Shown in pieces: positions 16,193 through 24,160 of a stretch of 64,000 bases of DNA. Both the position numbers and the translations under genes were made by a program. Below the pieces are notes generated by a model. That model ran no database searches. It was not told the origin of the DNA and worked only from the letters and a program-made list of their open reading frames with translations. How positions within the stretch are numbered: the first letter of the stretch is position 1; each line of letters opens with the position of its first letter. Origin of the DNA: CAIWKO01 sp964469155 (GTDB taxonomy: Bacteria > Bacteroidota > Bacteroidia > Bacteroidales > CAIWKO01); the NCBI GenBank assembly GCA_964469155.1, contig CAYXXU010000001.1, positions 62,001 to 126,000 on the forward strand, read 5' to 3'.

Positions 16193-17066
16193 TCGAAAAA
16201 AGAAGATACGGTTTATCATAAATCCTAAATCAGGGATAGGGAAGCAGAAAAAGATTGAATTGCTTATTGCTCAACATATCGACGGGACCAAATTCGAACA
16301 TGAAATTTGTTATTCACAAGCAAAAGCGCATGCAATTGAATTAAGCCGTGAAGCTGCCGAGCAGCATTATGATGTAGTTGTTGCGGTAGGTGGTGATGGA
16401 ACCATCAATGAAGTAGCCCAGGGATTATTGCATACGCAGACTGCCATGGGCATTATGCCGGCAGGTTCCGGGAACGGCCTGGCCCATTATCTGAAAATTC
16501 CGCTAAAACCCAAAAAGGCGCTTGACATTATCAATCGGTTAAATGTAAGAACTATTGATACAGGTTCAATTAACGACCGTTTGTTTGTAAGCATTGCCGG
16601 GGTGGGTTTCGACGCTTATGTGGCGGAGAGGTTTTCGCAATCCAGGAACAGGGGGTTTTGGGCTTATGCTAAAATTTGCTTTCTCGAATACATTCATTAC
16701 AATCCTAAACGATTTAAGATCTATGTAAACGGCAAAGCCCTTAAGAAAAGTGCTTTCATGTTAAGTTTCGCCAATTCCGATCAGTTTGGTTTTAATGCCC
16801 GTATTGCCCCGACAGCTATTATTGATGATGGATATCTCGATTTATGTATTGTCCGCAAACCCCTGATCTATTATGTGGCCTTTGTAATACCATTTATTTT
16901 TTTAGGACTCGCACATAAAACGCCTTTTGTGCAAATTATCAGGGCAAAGGAAATTAAGATCATTCAGCATAAAAATAACATCGCTCACATTGATGGGGAT
17001 GAAAAGGTTCTCGGAAAAATTATTGAAGTTAAGATTGTTCCTGACTCACTTAAAGTAATTACTTAA
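16185..17066 (+). CDS. Diacylglycerol/lipid kinase (DAGK catalytic domain, YegS/DgkB type)
   Basis: 293-aa cytoplasmic lipid kinase. Motifs: FIINPKSGIGKQKK near the N-terminus, VVVAVGGDGTINEVAQG (nucleotide site, 69-77), MPAGSGNGLAHYL (~91-103), and GDEKVLGKIIEV at the C-terminal domain. It phosphorylates diacylglycerol or a related lipid to phosphatidate. The 8-bp overlap with the upstream LTA-synthase-like gene indicates coupled translation and suggests recycling of the diacylglycerol that enzyme produces, as DgkB does beside LtaS in Gram-positives. Confidence 0.9.
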   Translation: MIDRKKKIRFIINPKSGIGKQKKIELLIAQHIDGTKFEHEICYSQAKAHAIELSREAAEQHYDVVVAVGGDGTINEVAQGLLHTQTAMGIMPAGSGNGLAHYLKIPLKPKKALDIINRLNVRTIDTGSINDRLFVSIAGVGFDAYVAERFSQSRNRGFWAYAKICFLEYIHYNPKRFKIYVNGKALKKSAFMLSFANSDQFGFNARIAPTAIIDDGYLDLCIVRKPLIYYVAFVIPFIFLGLAHKTPFVQIIRAKEIKIIQHKNNIAHIDGDEKVLGKIIEVKIVPDSLKVIT

Positions 17067-17142
17067 ATTCAAGGTGTTTTTAACTAACAACAAGGTATCA
17101 ATAACTTTTTTAATAAAAGACGGCCATCAGAAATACTTTATC

Positions 17143-17150
17143 TACCTTTG
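17143..17150 (+). promoter_or_regulatory. -7 promoter box TACCTTTG
   Basis: Exact TAnnTTTG match 27 bp before the ATG at 17178. Confidence 0.65.
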
Positions 17151-17177
17151 ACATATTATTAACTAAAAAATAAAATT

Positions 17178-18200
17178 ATGAAAAAAATTACTCTTGTTGT
17201 TTTAAGTTTATTTATCGCTGGCTTTGTTTCTGCTCAGCAAAAATTGAGTCCTAATTTTGCGGCTGCTAAAGGTAGCTCGCATCAGGTGACCATCGATCCT
17301 ACGGCCGGATTACAATCGAAAACCCAGATTACTGTTATGATTCTGAGTCCTGACAGTTCTTTAAGCACAAATTTTGTTTACAATGCCTTAGTTGCTTTTT
17401 CCGATCTTACGGTAAATACGGTTGCATGGTCAGACATTGCTGCTTTAACATTAGCCAATATTTCGACACATCAGGTTTGTTTTGCTTACAATGATATGAC
17501 ATGGGAAAGTAAAGGCGGAACCAGGGCCAATGTGGGAAATGTTCTTGCATCATATATTGATGGCGGTGGTAAAGTGATTGAATGTCAATACCTGAAAAGT
17601 TTTGACAACTGGGGACTGGCTGGCAACTATGTTACCGGGAATTACTCAGCTTTTGGTGTGACCACAACAGACTCATGGGAAACAACCTCCACAATGGGAA
17701 CTGTCGTTTCTCCTTCACATCCTATTATGGTTGGCGTTACTTCTTTGGAACAATATTTTGACACCCAGGATCCTACCATTGCAGCAGGTGCCGACGAAAT
17801 TGTGAAATGGAGTAATGGAAGTACTGCTATTGCAGCAAAACCAAATGTTTGTAGTTTCAATCTGCTACCTGCTTATACTGATGGTTCTGCCACCATTGGC
17901 GGTGACGCATGGACAGCCATCCACAATGCAATTGTTTGGATGGTGGCCAGCGCCGGAATTCAGGACGAAACCACGCCAACCATTTCTGTATATCCTAACC
18001 CGGTGAAAGATCAGTTACATATCAACACCAATGCAACCGAAGGAACAGTAACCATTACCAATGCTTTGGGCGCAGTTGTTTATCAGCAACAGGCTTCACC
18101 CATTATTACGGTTAATACCAGCGATTATAATACAGGAATGTATTTTGTAAGGATAGAAACATCAAAGAATGTTTCAACCACCAAATTTATTGTTGAATAA
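17178..18200 (+). CDS. Secreted protein with T9SS type A sorting domain
   Basis: 340-aa protein with signal peptide (MKKITLVVLSLFIAGFVSAQ) and a C-terminal Por-secretion tail from ~265: ISVYPNPVKDQLHIN, TVTITNALGAVVYQQ, NTGMYFVRIETSKNVSTTKF. The middle (~50-255) resembles a class I glutamine-amidotransferase/ThuA-like fold (VMILSPDSS, YIDGGGKVIECQY, HPIMVGVTS, NAIVWMV), but no catalytic triad is evident. It is exported by the T9SS. Own promoter and terminator. Function unknown. Confidence 0.88.
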   Translation: MKKITLVVLSLFIAGFVSAQQKLSPNFAAAKGSSHQVTIDPTAGLQSKTQITVMILSPDSSLSTNFVYNALVAFSDLTVNTVAWSDIAALTLANISTHQVCFAYNDMTWESKGGTRANVGNVLASYIDGGGKVIECQYLKSFDNWGLAGNYVTGNYSAFGVTTTDSWETTSTMGTVVSPSHPIMVGVTSLEQYFDTQDPTIAAGADEIVKWSNGSTAIAAKPNVCSFNLLPAYTDGSATIGGDAWTAIHNAIVWMVASAGIQDETTPTISVYPNPVKDQLHINTNATEGTVTITNALGAVVYQQQASPIITVNTSDYNTGMYFVRIETSKNVSTTKFIVE

Positions 18201-18220
18201 TTTTTGGGTTTATTTAACGA

Positions 18221-18253
18221 AAAAGGCTGTTCCGAAAGGAACAGCTTTTTTTT
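18221..18253 (+). terminator. Terminator after the 17178-18200 gene
   Basis: GCTGTTCC / GGAACAGC stem closed by a GAAA tetraloop (18226-18245), with flanking A- and T-runs. Confidence 0.92.
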
Positions 18254-18280
18254 ATGCTAAAAAAAGTTTGTTAATCCCAA

Positions 18281-18359
18281 ATTCCGGAATAAAAAATTCC
18301 TAATGCGTAGCAGTTATCGGGATGGGAAGCAAATCACTCCTGATTTGCAATACATTGCA
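18281..18359. other. Cluster of short palindromes ahead of array 2
   Basis: ATTCCGGAAT (18281-18290) is self-complementary; GCAAATCA / TGATTTGC (18329-18348, 4-nt loop) and TGCAAT / ATTGCA (18346-18359, 2-nt centre) are perfect overlapping inverted repeats. Could be the edge of a small dispersed element or a structured RNA; nothing coding is supported. Confidence 0.4.
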
Positions 18360-18395
18360 CGCGCCCAACCCGCTATGATATCTAAAAGAAAAAAA

Positions 18396-18746
18396 ACTTC
18401 CGTGTAAAGGATATTGACTTTCGAGAAAAGGATATTGACTTTCGAGTAAAGGATTTTGACTTTCGAGTAAAGGATATTGACTTTCGAGTAAAGGATATTG
18501 ACTTTCGAGCAAAGGATTTTGACTTTCGAGTAAAGGATATTGACTTTCGAGTAAAGGATATTGACTTTCGAGTAAAGGATATTGAATCTGGTGGAAAGGA
18601 TATTGACTTTCGAGTACAGGATATTGACTTTCGAGTACAGGATATTGACTTTCGAGTAAAGGATATTGACTTTCGAGGAAAGGAAATTGACTTTCGAGCA
18701 AAGGATATTGACTTTCGAGTAAAGGATTTTGACTTTCGAGTAAAGA
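18396..18746. repeat. 21-bp tandem array 2 (16 units plus a partial)
   Basis: Sixteen full 21-bp units in phase from 18396 to 18731 and a partial seventeenth. The core is CTTTCGAGTAAAGGATATT; CTTT and AAAG can pair across CGAGT. One unit (18585-18605, AATCTGGTGG...) is diverged but keeps the phase. The first unit starts ACTTCCGTG. The minus-strand frame reads a LESQYPL heptad for 100+ residues, but this follows from the period being divisible by 3. It lies between a T9SS gene with its terminator and another hairpin terminator at 18971. Confidence 0.92.
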
Positions 18747-18970
18747 AATGGATTTTCTTATTTGAGTCTATTCAATAAACTCACCCTTTGATCAGTGTAA
18801 ATCAGCTTTATACAGATAGCACTAATAATATGGTCTAATTTCATCTCCGATTCATTATACCATTTATTAGTAGCATCGGCATTAACCATTGTAACTTATT
18901 TATAGATTGGACTAAAAAATAAGTACAATTGGTATAACTTCAAAGGAAATAACATTTCGTATAATAAAAG
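18747..18970. other. AT-rich spacer with no recognised feature
   Basis: About 220 bp between array 2 and the next hairpin. I see no coding frame, RNA gene or repeat. Confidence 0.4.
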
Positions 18971-19001
18971 AGGCTGCCTTTTAAGGACAGCCTATTTTTT
19001 T
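18971..19001 (+). terminator. Hairpin terminator between array 2 and the sorting-domain fossil
   Basis: AGGCTG-CCTT / AAGG-A-CAGCCT stem (one bulged A) followed by ATTTTTTT. Upstream A-run makes it potentially bidirectional, so it could also end transcription of the minus-strand fossil. Confidence 0.75.
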
Positions 19002-19016
19002 ATGAGTGGGCCTCAG

Positions 19017-19346
19017 TTATTTTGTCCGCATCATTTTCTTAGTTTCAACCACTTTTCCATCCACCACAAGACTGTAAGTATAAATACCACTGCTGAGATT
19101 TGCGGCATATACTTTGATCATTCCATTTCCTGATGCAGTTATATCAACTGTTTTCATTATTCTGCCATAGTTATCGGTGAAGATTATTTGGGCAAAGTTG
19201 ATGTTTTCAGGAATGAAATAATTGATAATAGTACTCTCTGCAAACGGATTGGGGACATTCTGATCTAATACAATGGCCAGAATATTATCCAGTTCGATTT
19301 CTGTGGTTTGCCCTCCCGTTGGGTTTCCGGTTGAGATTGAGAAACT
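19017..19346 (-). pseudogene. Fossil C-terminus of a T9SS-sorted protein
   Basis: The minus strand has 109 open codons ending in TAA at 19017 that encode an unmistakable type A sorting domain: DQNVPNPFAESTIINYFIP, IIFTDNYGRIMKT, then LSSGIYTYSLVVDGKVVETK. The layout is like the tails of Bacteroidota tail-fibre/peptidase-S74-type proteins. An in-frame TAA lies immediately upstream (19347-19349), no usable start codon precedes the domain, and a second hairpin (19372-19410) follows within 25 bp, so the gene body is gone. Identified by translating the spacer by hand; too short and startless for ORF callers. Confidence 0.8.
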
Positions 19347-19371
19347 TTAAAACAAAAAACATTTCAGTAGT

Positions 19372-19410
19372 AAAAAAGAGGCTGCCCGGCAACGTGGAAC
19401 CTCTTTTTTT
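19372..19410. terminator. A-tract/T-tract hairpin
   Basis: AAAAAAGAGG ... CCTCTTTTTT stem around GCTGCCCGGCAACGTGGAA. Its 5' arm AAAAGAGGCTGCC is nearly the same as that of the hairpin at 18966-18993, so the fossil gene is bracketed by two related hairpins. Confidence 0.6.
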
Positions 19411-19431
19411 GTTGCTGTTAGGCCTGAAATA

Positions 19432-19490
19432 TGTCTCCGGACTTCCGGAGAGGGTATGTCATCGGTGAACAATGTGTCTCCGGACTTTAG
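19432..19490. promoter_or_regulatory. Palindrome TCTCCGGA-CT-TCCGGAGA and a half copy upstream of rarA
   Basis: A perfect 8-bp inverted repeat with 2-bp centre at 19434-19451. TGTCTCCGGACTT occurs twice, at 19432 and 19475 (43 bp apart). This could be an operator pair or a remnant repeat. The remaining spacer to 19619 shows nothing else. Confidence 0.4.
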
Positions 19491-19619
19491 GAGGTAAAAA
19501 AATTGTGATTGGCCAGCATATCATTATCACAAGTTGCTTTTCAGATAATAACTGCAGCCTTTTTTCAACATTAGTATCTTGTCGGTTATTTTTTGTAATT
19601 TCGTTTCCTTATTTCCACC

Positions 19620-20894
19620 ATGATAGCCTCCACCCCATTAGCCGAACAAATGCGTCCTGCCGGTTTCGATGACTACATTGGTCAGCAACACCTGATTGGT
19701 AAAAATGCAGTGTTGCGCAAGGCCATTGAATCGGGCAATATACCTTCTATGATATTGTGGGGACCTCCCGGAGTGGGTAAAACTACACTGGCCTTCATTA
19801 TCTCGAAACTCCTCAGTCGCCCGTTTTACACCTTAAGTGCTGTAAATGCGGGAGTTAAAGATGTCAGAAGCATTATTGAAAAAGCCGGAACCGATGATCT
19901 GAAAAGCGTATTGTTTATCGATGAGATACACCGTTTCAACAAAGCGCAGCAGGATTCGCTGCTAAGCGCGGTGGAAAAAGGCATCATCACCCTGATAGGC
20001 GCTACCACCGAAAACCCTTCGTTCGAAGTTATTTCTCCATTGTTGTCGCGATGCCAGGTTTATATTCTAAAAAACCTCGAAAAAACCGAGCTTTTGCAGA
20101 TCGTTGCCAGAGGGATCGCTTTACTGTTAGAAGAATATAAATTACAGATCACCCTTCAGGAAGATGAAGCCTTGTTGAGGATCTCGGGCGGCGATGCCCG
20201 CAAACTGCTGAATGCGCTGGAACTTGTGGTTGAATCGGAAAAATCAAAACTTCAGGAGATCATCATCACCAATCAACTGGTGTTGGATGTGGTGCAGCAA
20301 AATCTGGCCCTGTACGATAAACTTGGCGAGCAACATTACGATATCATTTCTGCTTTTATAAAATCCATGCGCGGAAGCGATCCCAATGCCGCCGTCTACT
20401 GGCTGGCACGCATGATAGAAGGTGGTGAAGATCCTAAGTTCATTGCCCGCCGCATGCTGATACTGGCTTCGGAAGATATAGGCAATGCCAACCCCAATGC
20501 CTTGCTGCTGGCCACCAATTGTTTTCAGGCGGTGCAGATGATTGGCTATCCCGAATGTCAGTTGATATTGTCGCAAACGGCTATTTACCTGGCCTCCTCC
20601 CCCAAAAGCAATGCTTCGTGTATGGCTTTGATCAACGCGCAGGCCACTATCAGGCAAACCGGCGACCTGCCTGTGCCGCTGCATATAAGAAATGCTCCTA
20701 CCGGGCTTATGAAAAACATTGGCTATGGTAAGGATTATAAATATGCACACGATTTCGAAAACAATTTTGTGGAACAGGAATTCCTTCCTGAAAAGATCTC
20801 GGGAAGCACATTTTATGAACCGCAGTCGAATGCCAGGGAAAATGAGATCAGGAACTTTTTGAAAACACGTTGGGGTAAAAGATATAAGTATTGA
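19620..20894 (+). CDS. rarA: Replication-associated recombination protein A (AAA+ ATPase)
   Basis: 424-aa RarA/MgsA/WRNIP1-family ATPase acting at stalled replication forks. N-terminal RPAGFDDYIGQQHL, Walker A GPPGVGKTT (48-56), Walker B VLFIDEIHRFNK (DE at 101-102), sensor-1 IGATTENPSFEV and arginine-finger region ISPLLSRCQVY are all present. The C-terminal tetramerisation domain has SDPNAAVYWLARMI, ASEDIGNANP and LPVPLHIRNAPT. Length agrees with family (~420-450). Monocistronic with a repeat-rich spacer after it. Confidence 0.96.
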   Translation: MIASTPLAEQMRPAGFDDYIGQQHLIGKNAVLRKAIESGNIPSMILWGPPGVGKTTLAFIISKLLSRPFYTLSAVNAGVKDVRSIIEKAGTDDLKSVLFIDEIHRFNKAQQDSLLSAVEKGIITLIGATTENPSFEVISPLLSRCQVYILKNLEKTELLQIVARGIALLLEEYKLQITLQEDEALLRISGGDARKLLNALELVVESEKSKLQEIIITNQLVLDVVQQNLALYDKLGEQHYDIISAFIKSMRGSDPNAAVYWLARMIEGGEDPKFIARRMLILASEDIGNANPNALLLATNCFQAVQMIGYPECQLILSQTAIYLASSPKSNASCMALINAQATIRQTGDLPVPLHIRNAPTGLMKNIGYGKDYKYAHDFENNFVEQEFLPEKISGSTFYEPQSNARENEIRNFLKTRWGKRYKY

Positions 20895-21253
20895 TGAGTG
20901 GTGGAATGGAAGGGTCGGAGGATGGAAGAATGGTTAAATTGTTGAATGGTTATATTGTTGATTGTCGAAATTCTTAGTGAAACTTAGTGTTCTTAGTGTC
21001 TTAGTGGTTTTTCTAATCTTGTCAAATGGTAAAATTGTTATATTGTAAAATTGTTGGATGGAAAAATGGAATGATATCGATGTGAACTTTCTTTTTCTTT
21101 TTTTTACACCTATGTTTAAATGTGTCTATGGGTAAAAAATGGAATGACTTCTTTGTGAATACCTTTGTGTCTTTGTGGTGAAATTGTCAGATGATAAATT
21201 GCTGAATGGTTGTTTGGACAAAGGCTAACCTAAAGCCTAAAAGCCTGTTAAAA
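20895..21253. repeat. Spacer built of short-word repeats
   Basis: Holds TTAAATTG / TTGAATGG / TTATATTG octamer words (~20933-20960), ACTTAGTGTTCTTAGTG-type words (~20976-21010), and CTTTGTGTCTTTGTGG-type words (~21150-21180). These three word types also occur in spacers at ~448, ~2500, ~43570 and others. No gene or RNA recognised. Confidence 0.55.
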
Positions 21254-22828
21254 ATGAAAATTAAAAAAGCTGTAATACTTTTATTAATCCTGGTTTCATT
21301 CGCCTCCTGCCGGAAAAAGATAGATCCAAGCTGGGAAATAGGTGTATATGGCCCTATTTTCAATACCACCATGGATTTCACCAATATCGTTGCTGATTCC
21401 AACTTATTGTACAGCCCCGACAATTTAGTAAGCCTCTATTATCAATTTAATCTGACCGATTTCACTTTCGATTCTCTGGCCGATTTTCCCGACACTATTT
21501 CACACAACTACCTTCCTTCCCTGGTTGGAGCAATTATTCACCCCGGACAAACCTTTTTTAATTTTACCGAAGATACCAAGCTTGCCATAAACAATGCTGA
21601 AATAAGCAAGGTTGATTTTTATGCAGGGTCAATTGTTCTGGAGGTTTACAGCACTTTGACCCAAAATATATTTATCACTTACAAGATACCATACGCTGTT
21701 AAAAACGGAGTTCCGCTTGAGATAACCGAAATGGTGCCGGCAGCTACCTTGGGCAATTCGGTACATTTCTCGAAACCTTTAGATATTTCAGGTTATTCGC
21801 TCGATATGCGTGGACCAACGCATCTCGGTTGCAATACACTGACTAATACAACCATTGCTGTTCTTGATCCCGATGGCAATCAGATCACACTAACCGATCT
21901 CGACCAGTTTACATTTAATGTGCGCTTCAAAAGCGTGAAATTCAATTATGCCAAGGGCTATTTTGGAAGTACCAGCAATGTGTTGGGCCCCGATACCACC
22001 AGCATGGATGTATTCAATATGTTCACCGGGGGCAATTTCGGTCTGGAAAGCGTTAAACTCTCTATGGATGTTCAAAATGGCTTTGGAATGGATGCCCGTG
22101 TGATTTTCGATCAAGTAAGTACCCTAAATTCGCACACGGGCCATGAGATAATCTTTAACGACCCTATTATAGGTCAAACCCTGAACATTTCGAGAGCCAC
22201 CGAAACCAATAACCCTCTATCGCCGGTGGCGCCATCGGTATATTCTTACCAGTTAAGCAATTCCAATGTAGTGAGCATGCTGGAAGATATGCCTGATAAG
22301 ATCACCTATAAACTTCACATCAACACCAATCCCCTTGGCAATATTTCTTCCGGAAACGATTTTATTTATCATGGAAACTATCTGAAAACCCTGTTAAACA
22401 TGGAGATTCCTTTGTCGCTCATTGCAAATGATCTCACCTTGTCCGATTCGGTTAGCTGGGATCTGGGCGAATACAACGACAATCCATCTTCCGGGAAACT
22501 GAAATTAATTGCAGATAATGGCTTTCCATTTAGCGCCAACTTCCAGATTTACCTGGTAGATGCCAACAACCATATCGCCGATTCATTGCTCACCAACAGT
22601 CTTATAGAAGCTCCCGCTCTGGATGCAGACCTAAAGGTGATCTCCCCCAAACGCACCGAATTTGAAATACTGCTTCCGGCTGACAGATACCAGTCTTTCT
22701 TCCTTTATAAGAAAGCATTTCTGGTAGCAAAGTTCAATACCATCGGATTGGGCTATGTAAAAATTTACCGCGACTACAACCTTAAATTAAAACTTACCGG
22801 AGATTTCGATTATTTGATCGGGATGTAA
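21254..22828 (+). CDS. Large uncharacterised lipoprotein, first gene of a four-gene envelope operon
   Basis: 524-aa lipoprotein with lipobox VSFASC (Cys ~19) followed by RKK. The ATG at 21254 gives a good signal peptide; the earlier ATG at 21206 adds 16 residues from repeat sequence. The mature protein is predominantly beta-like with repeated DITGYSLD/ISGYSLDMRGPTH-type stretches and several short Asp/Asn-rich turns; I do not recognise a named family. The next gene starts 5 bp after its stop, and two more follow with 1-3 bp gaps, so the four products probably act together in the envelope. Confidence 0.8.
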   Translation: MKIKKAVILLLILVSFASCRKKIDPSWEIGVYGPIFNTTMDFTNIVADSNLLYSPDNLVSLYYQFNLTDFTFDSLADFPDTISHNYLPSLVGAIIHPGQTFFNFTEDTKLAINNAEISKVDFYAGSIVLEVYSTLTQNIFITYKIPYAVKNGVPLEITEMVPAATLGNSVHFSKPLDISGYSLDMRGPTHLGCNTLTNTTIAVLDPDGNQITLTDLDQFTFNVRFKSVKFNYAKGYFGSTSNVLGPDTTSMDVFNMFTGGNFGLESVKLSMDVQNGFGMDARVIFDQVSTLNSHTGHEIIFNDPIIGQTLNISRATETNNPLSPVAPSVYSYQLSNSNVVSMLEDMPDKITYKLHINTNPLGNISSGNDFIYHGNYLKTLLNMEIPLSLIANDLTLSDSVSWDLGEYNDNPSSGKLKLIADNGFPFSANFQIYLVDANNHIADSLLTNSLIEAPALDADLKVISPKRTEFEILLPADRYQSFFLYKKAFLVAKFNTIGLGYVKIYRDYNLKLKLTGDFDYLIGM

Positions 22829-22833
22829 AACTG

Positions 22834-24159
22834 ATGAGCAGGAAACCAACAAAACATATCATCTTCACTACAGGGCTGCTTGTATCGGTATTACTGTCCA
22901 CCCCTCTGTTCAGCCAGTACAAATTCACGCGCTTTCCGTTCGCAAACTCCTCCCCGCAATATTCACCCCATGAGAGCGAATTCGACATTGATTACAACCA
23001 CACCTATCTTACCTTACATTCTGAGATCAGTCTGAATTCGAACGGCATCACGAACGATTTTATAAATCAGTTCTACCTGGGGCATTTTCTTGATACAGAA
23101 CTAAAGACACAGAATCTCAACCGTTTAAAACCCCGCAACAACCTGATCGGGTATAACTGGATCACCCGATTACAACTCAATATCCCTTCACGAAAAAAGG
23201 GTCTCAGCTATTATGCAGCTTTCGAAAATCACAATTATGGAGAGCTACGCTTTGATAAGAACCTGTTTCAGCTGGTGTTTTTCGGGAATCAGGACCTGGT
23301 AGACCAAAATACATTGCTCGACAAGCAATCCTTTACTTTATTGAAATTCCAGCAGATCAAGGCCGGCATTGTGAAAACATGGTTCAAAAATTCAGCGGTC
23401 AATGTATTAACGGCAGGCCTGGGCATCAATAACGGGCAATCCCTATTATCCTATGAACTTCCTGAAGCGACTTTCTTCACCCAAAGCAATGCCGAGTATA
23501 TTTCGCTGGATATGCAAATGAACATGCGCCGTTCCGACACCCTGAGTTCGCGCTTCGGGGCCGAGAACGGCCTGGGGATGTGCCTCGATCTGTCGTTCTT
23601 TCATCGCGATGCAAGCAACTCTATTGAGATCAGGATGGAGAACCTGGGGTTTATCAGATGGAACAAGCATTCGCAGCAATACAACAAGGATACCCTGGTC
23701 TATTTCGATGGTATTAATATTCAGAACATTTTTGACCTGACCTCTGAAACCATTACCGTTCTGTCGGGCGATAGCATTACCGATGAGTTTGGCTTTTCCA
23801 AAAAAACAGGACGTTTCACCAAAATGATACCTATGCGGGGCAGCCTAAATTATACAAGGTATTTATTGAACAACCGCCTGGCGTTGTCGCTGAGCCTGAT
23901 CAACTATCATTTCATGCATTTCAATCCCCTGATCCGTTTTGAGCCAACCTGGCGCATCCATATCAAAAGGTCCCAACTGTGCATCAGCCCTAACATAGAG
24001 TATGGTGGGTATGGAAAAGTGAACTATGGTTTGGGTTTGTCGGCTGCCATCAACCAGAAATTCTTTATTGAAGTGAGAACGGATTACCTCAATGGATATA
24101 TTAATCTTAAACACTCAGCGGGAGCAGGAGGTTATGTTTCAATTATTAAAACCCTGTGA
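22834..24159 (+). CDS. Predicted outer-membrane beta-barrel protein (DUF5723-like)
   Basis: 441 aa with signal peptide ending LLSTPLFSQ. The mature part shows alternating amphipathic strands and aromatic girdle-like residues (LTLHSEISLNSNG, LSYYAAFENHNYGELRF, MENLGFIRWNKHS, LSLSLINYHFMHF) and ends ...GGYVSIIKTL, compatible with an outer-membrane barrel. The MENLGFIRW segment resembles DUF5723 proteins of Bacteroidota, but I hold the family name at moderate confidence. Second gene of the operon; 1 bp separates it from the T9SS gene downstream. Confidence 0.7.
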   Translation: MSRKPTKHIIFTTGLLVSVLLSTPLFSQYKFTRFPFANSSPQYSPHESEFDIDYNHTYLTLHSEISLNSNGITNDFINQFYLGHFLDTELKTQNLNRLKPRNNLIGYNWITRLQLNIPSRKKGLSYYAAFENHNYGELRFDKNLFQLVFFGNQDLVDQNTLLDKQSFTLLKFQQIKAGIVKTWFKNSAVNVLTAGLGINNGQSLLSYELPEATFFTQSNAEYISLDMQMNMRRSDTLSSRFGAENGLGMCLDLSFFHRDASNSIEIRMENLGFIRWNKHSQQYNKDTLVYFDGINIQNIFDLTSETITVLSGDSITDEFGFSKKTGRFTKMIPMRGSLNYTRYLLNNRLALSLSLINYHFMHFNPLIRFEPTWRIHIKRSQLCISPNIEYGGYGKVNYGLGLSAAINQKFFIEVRTDYLNGYINLKHSAGAGGYVSIIKTL

Positions 24160-24160
24160 T

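Noticed and set aside
18300..18701. 133-aa minus-strand frame with LESQYPL heptads
   Set aside because: Translation of array 2; the pattern of substitutions ignores codon position, and there is no signal peptide or ribosome site.
18396..18746. CRISPR array
   Set aside because: Repeats are directly abutting 21-mers with no unique spacers, and no cas genes are nearby; the same holds for the other three arrays.
19017..19346. Prophage tail-fibre gene
   Set aside because: The tail resembles those found on S74-type proteins, but it is a T9SS sorting domain and no phage genes are nearby.
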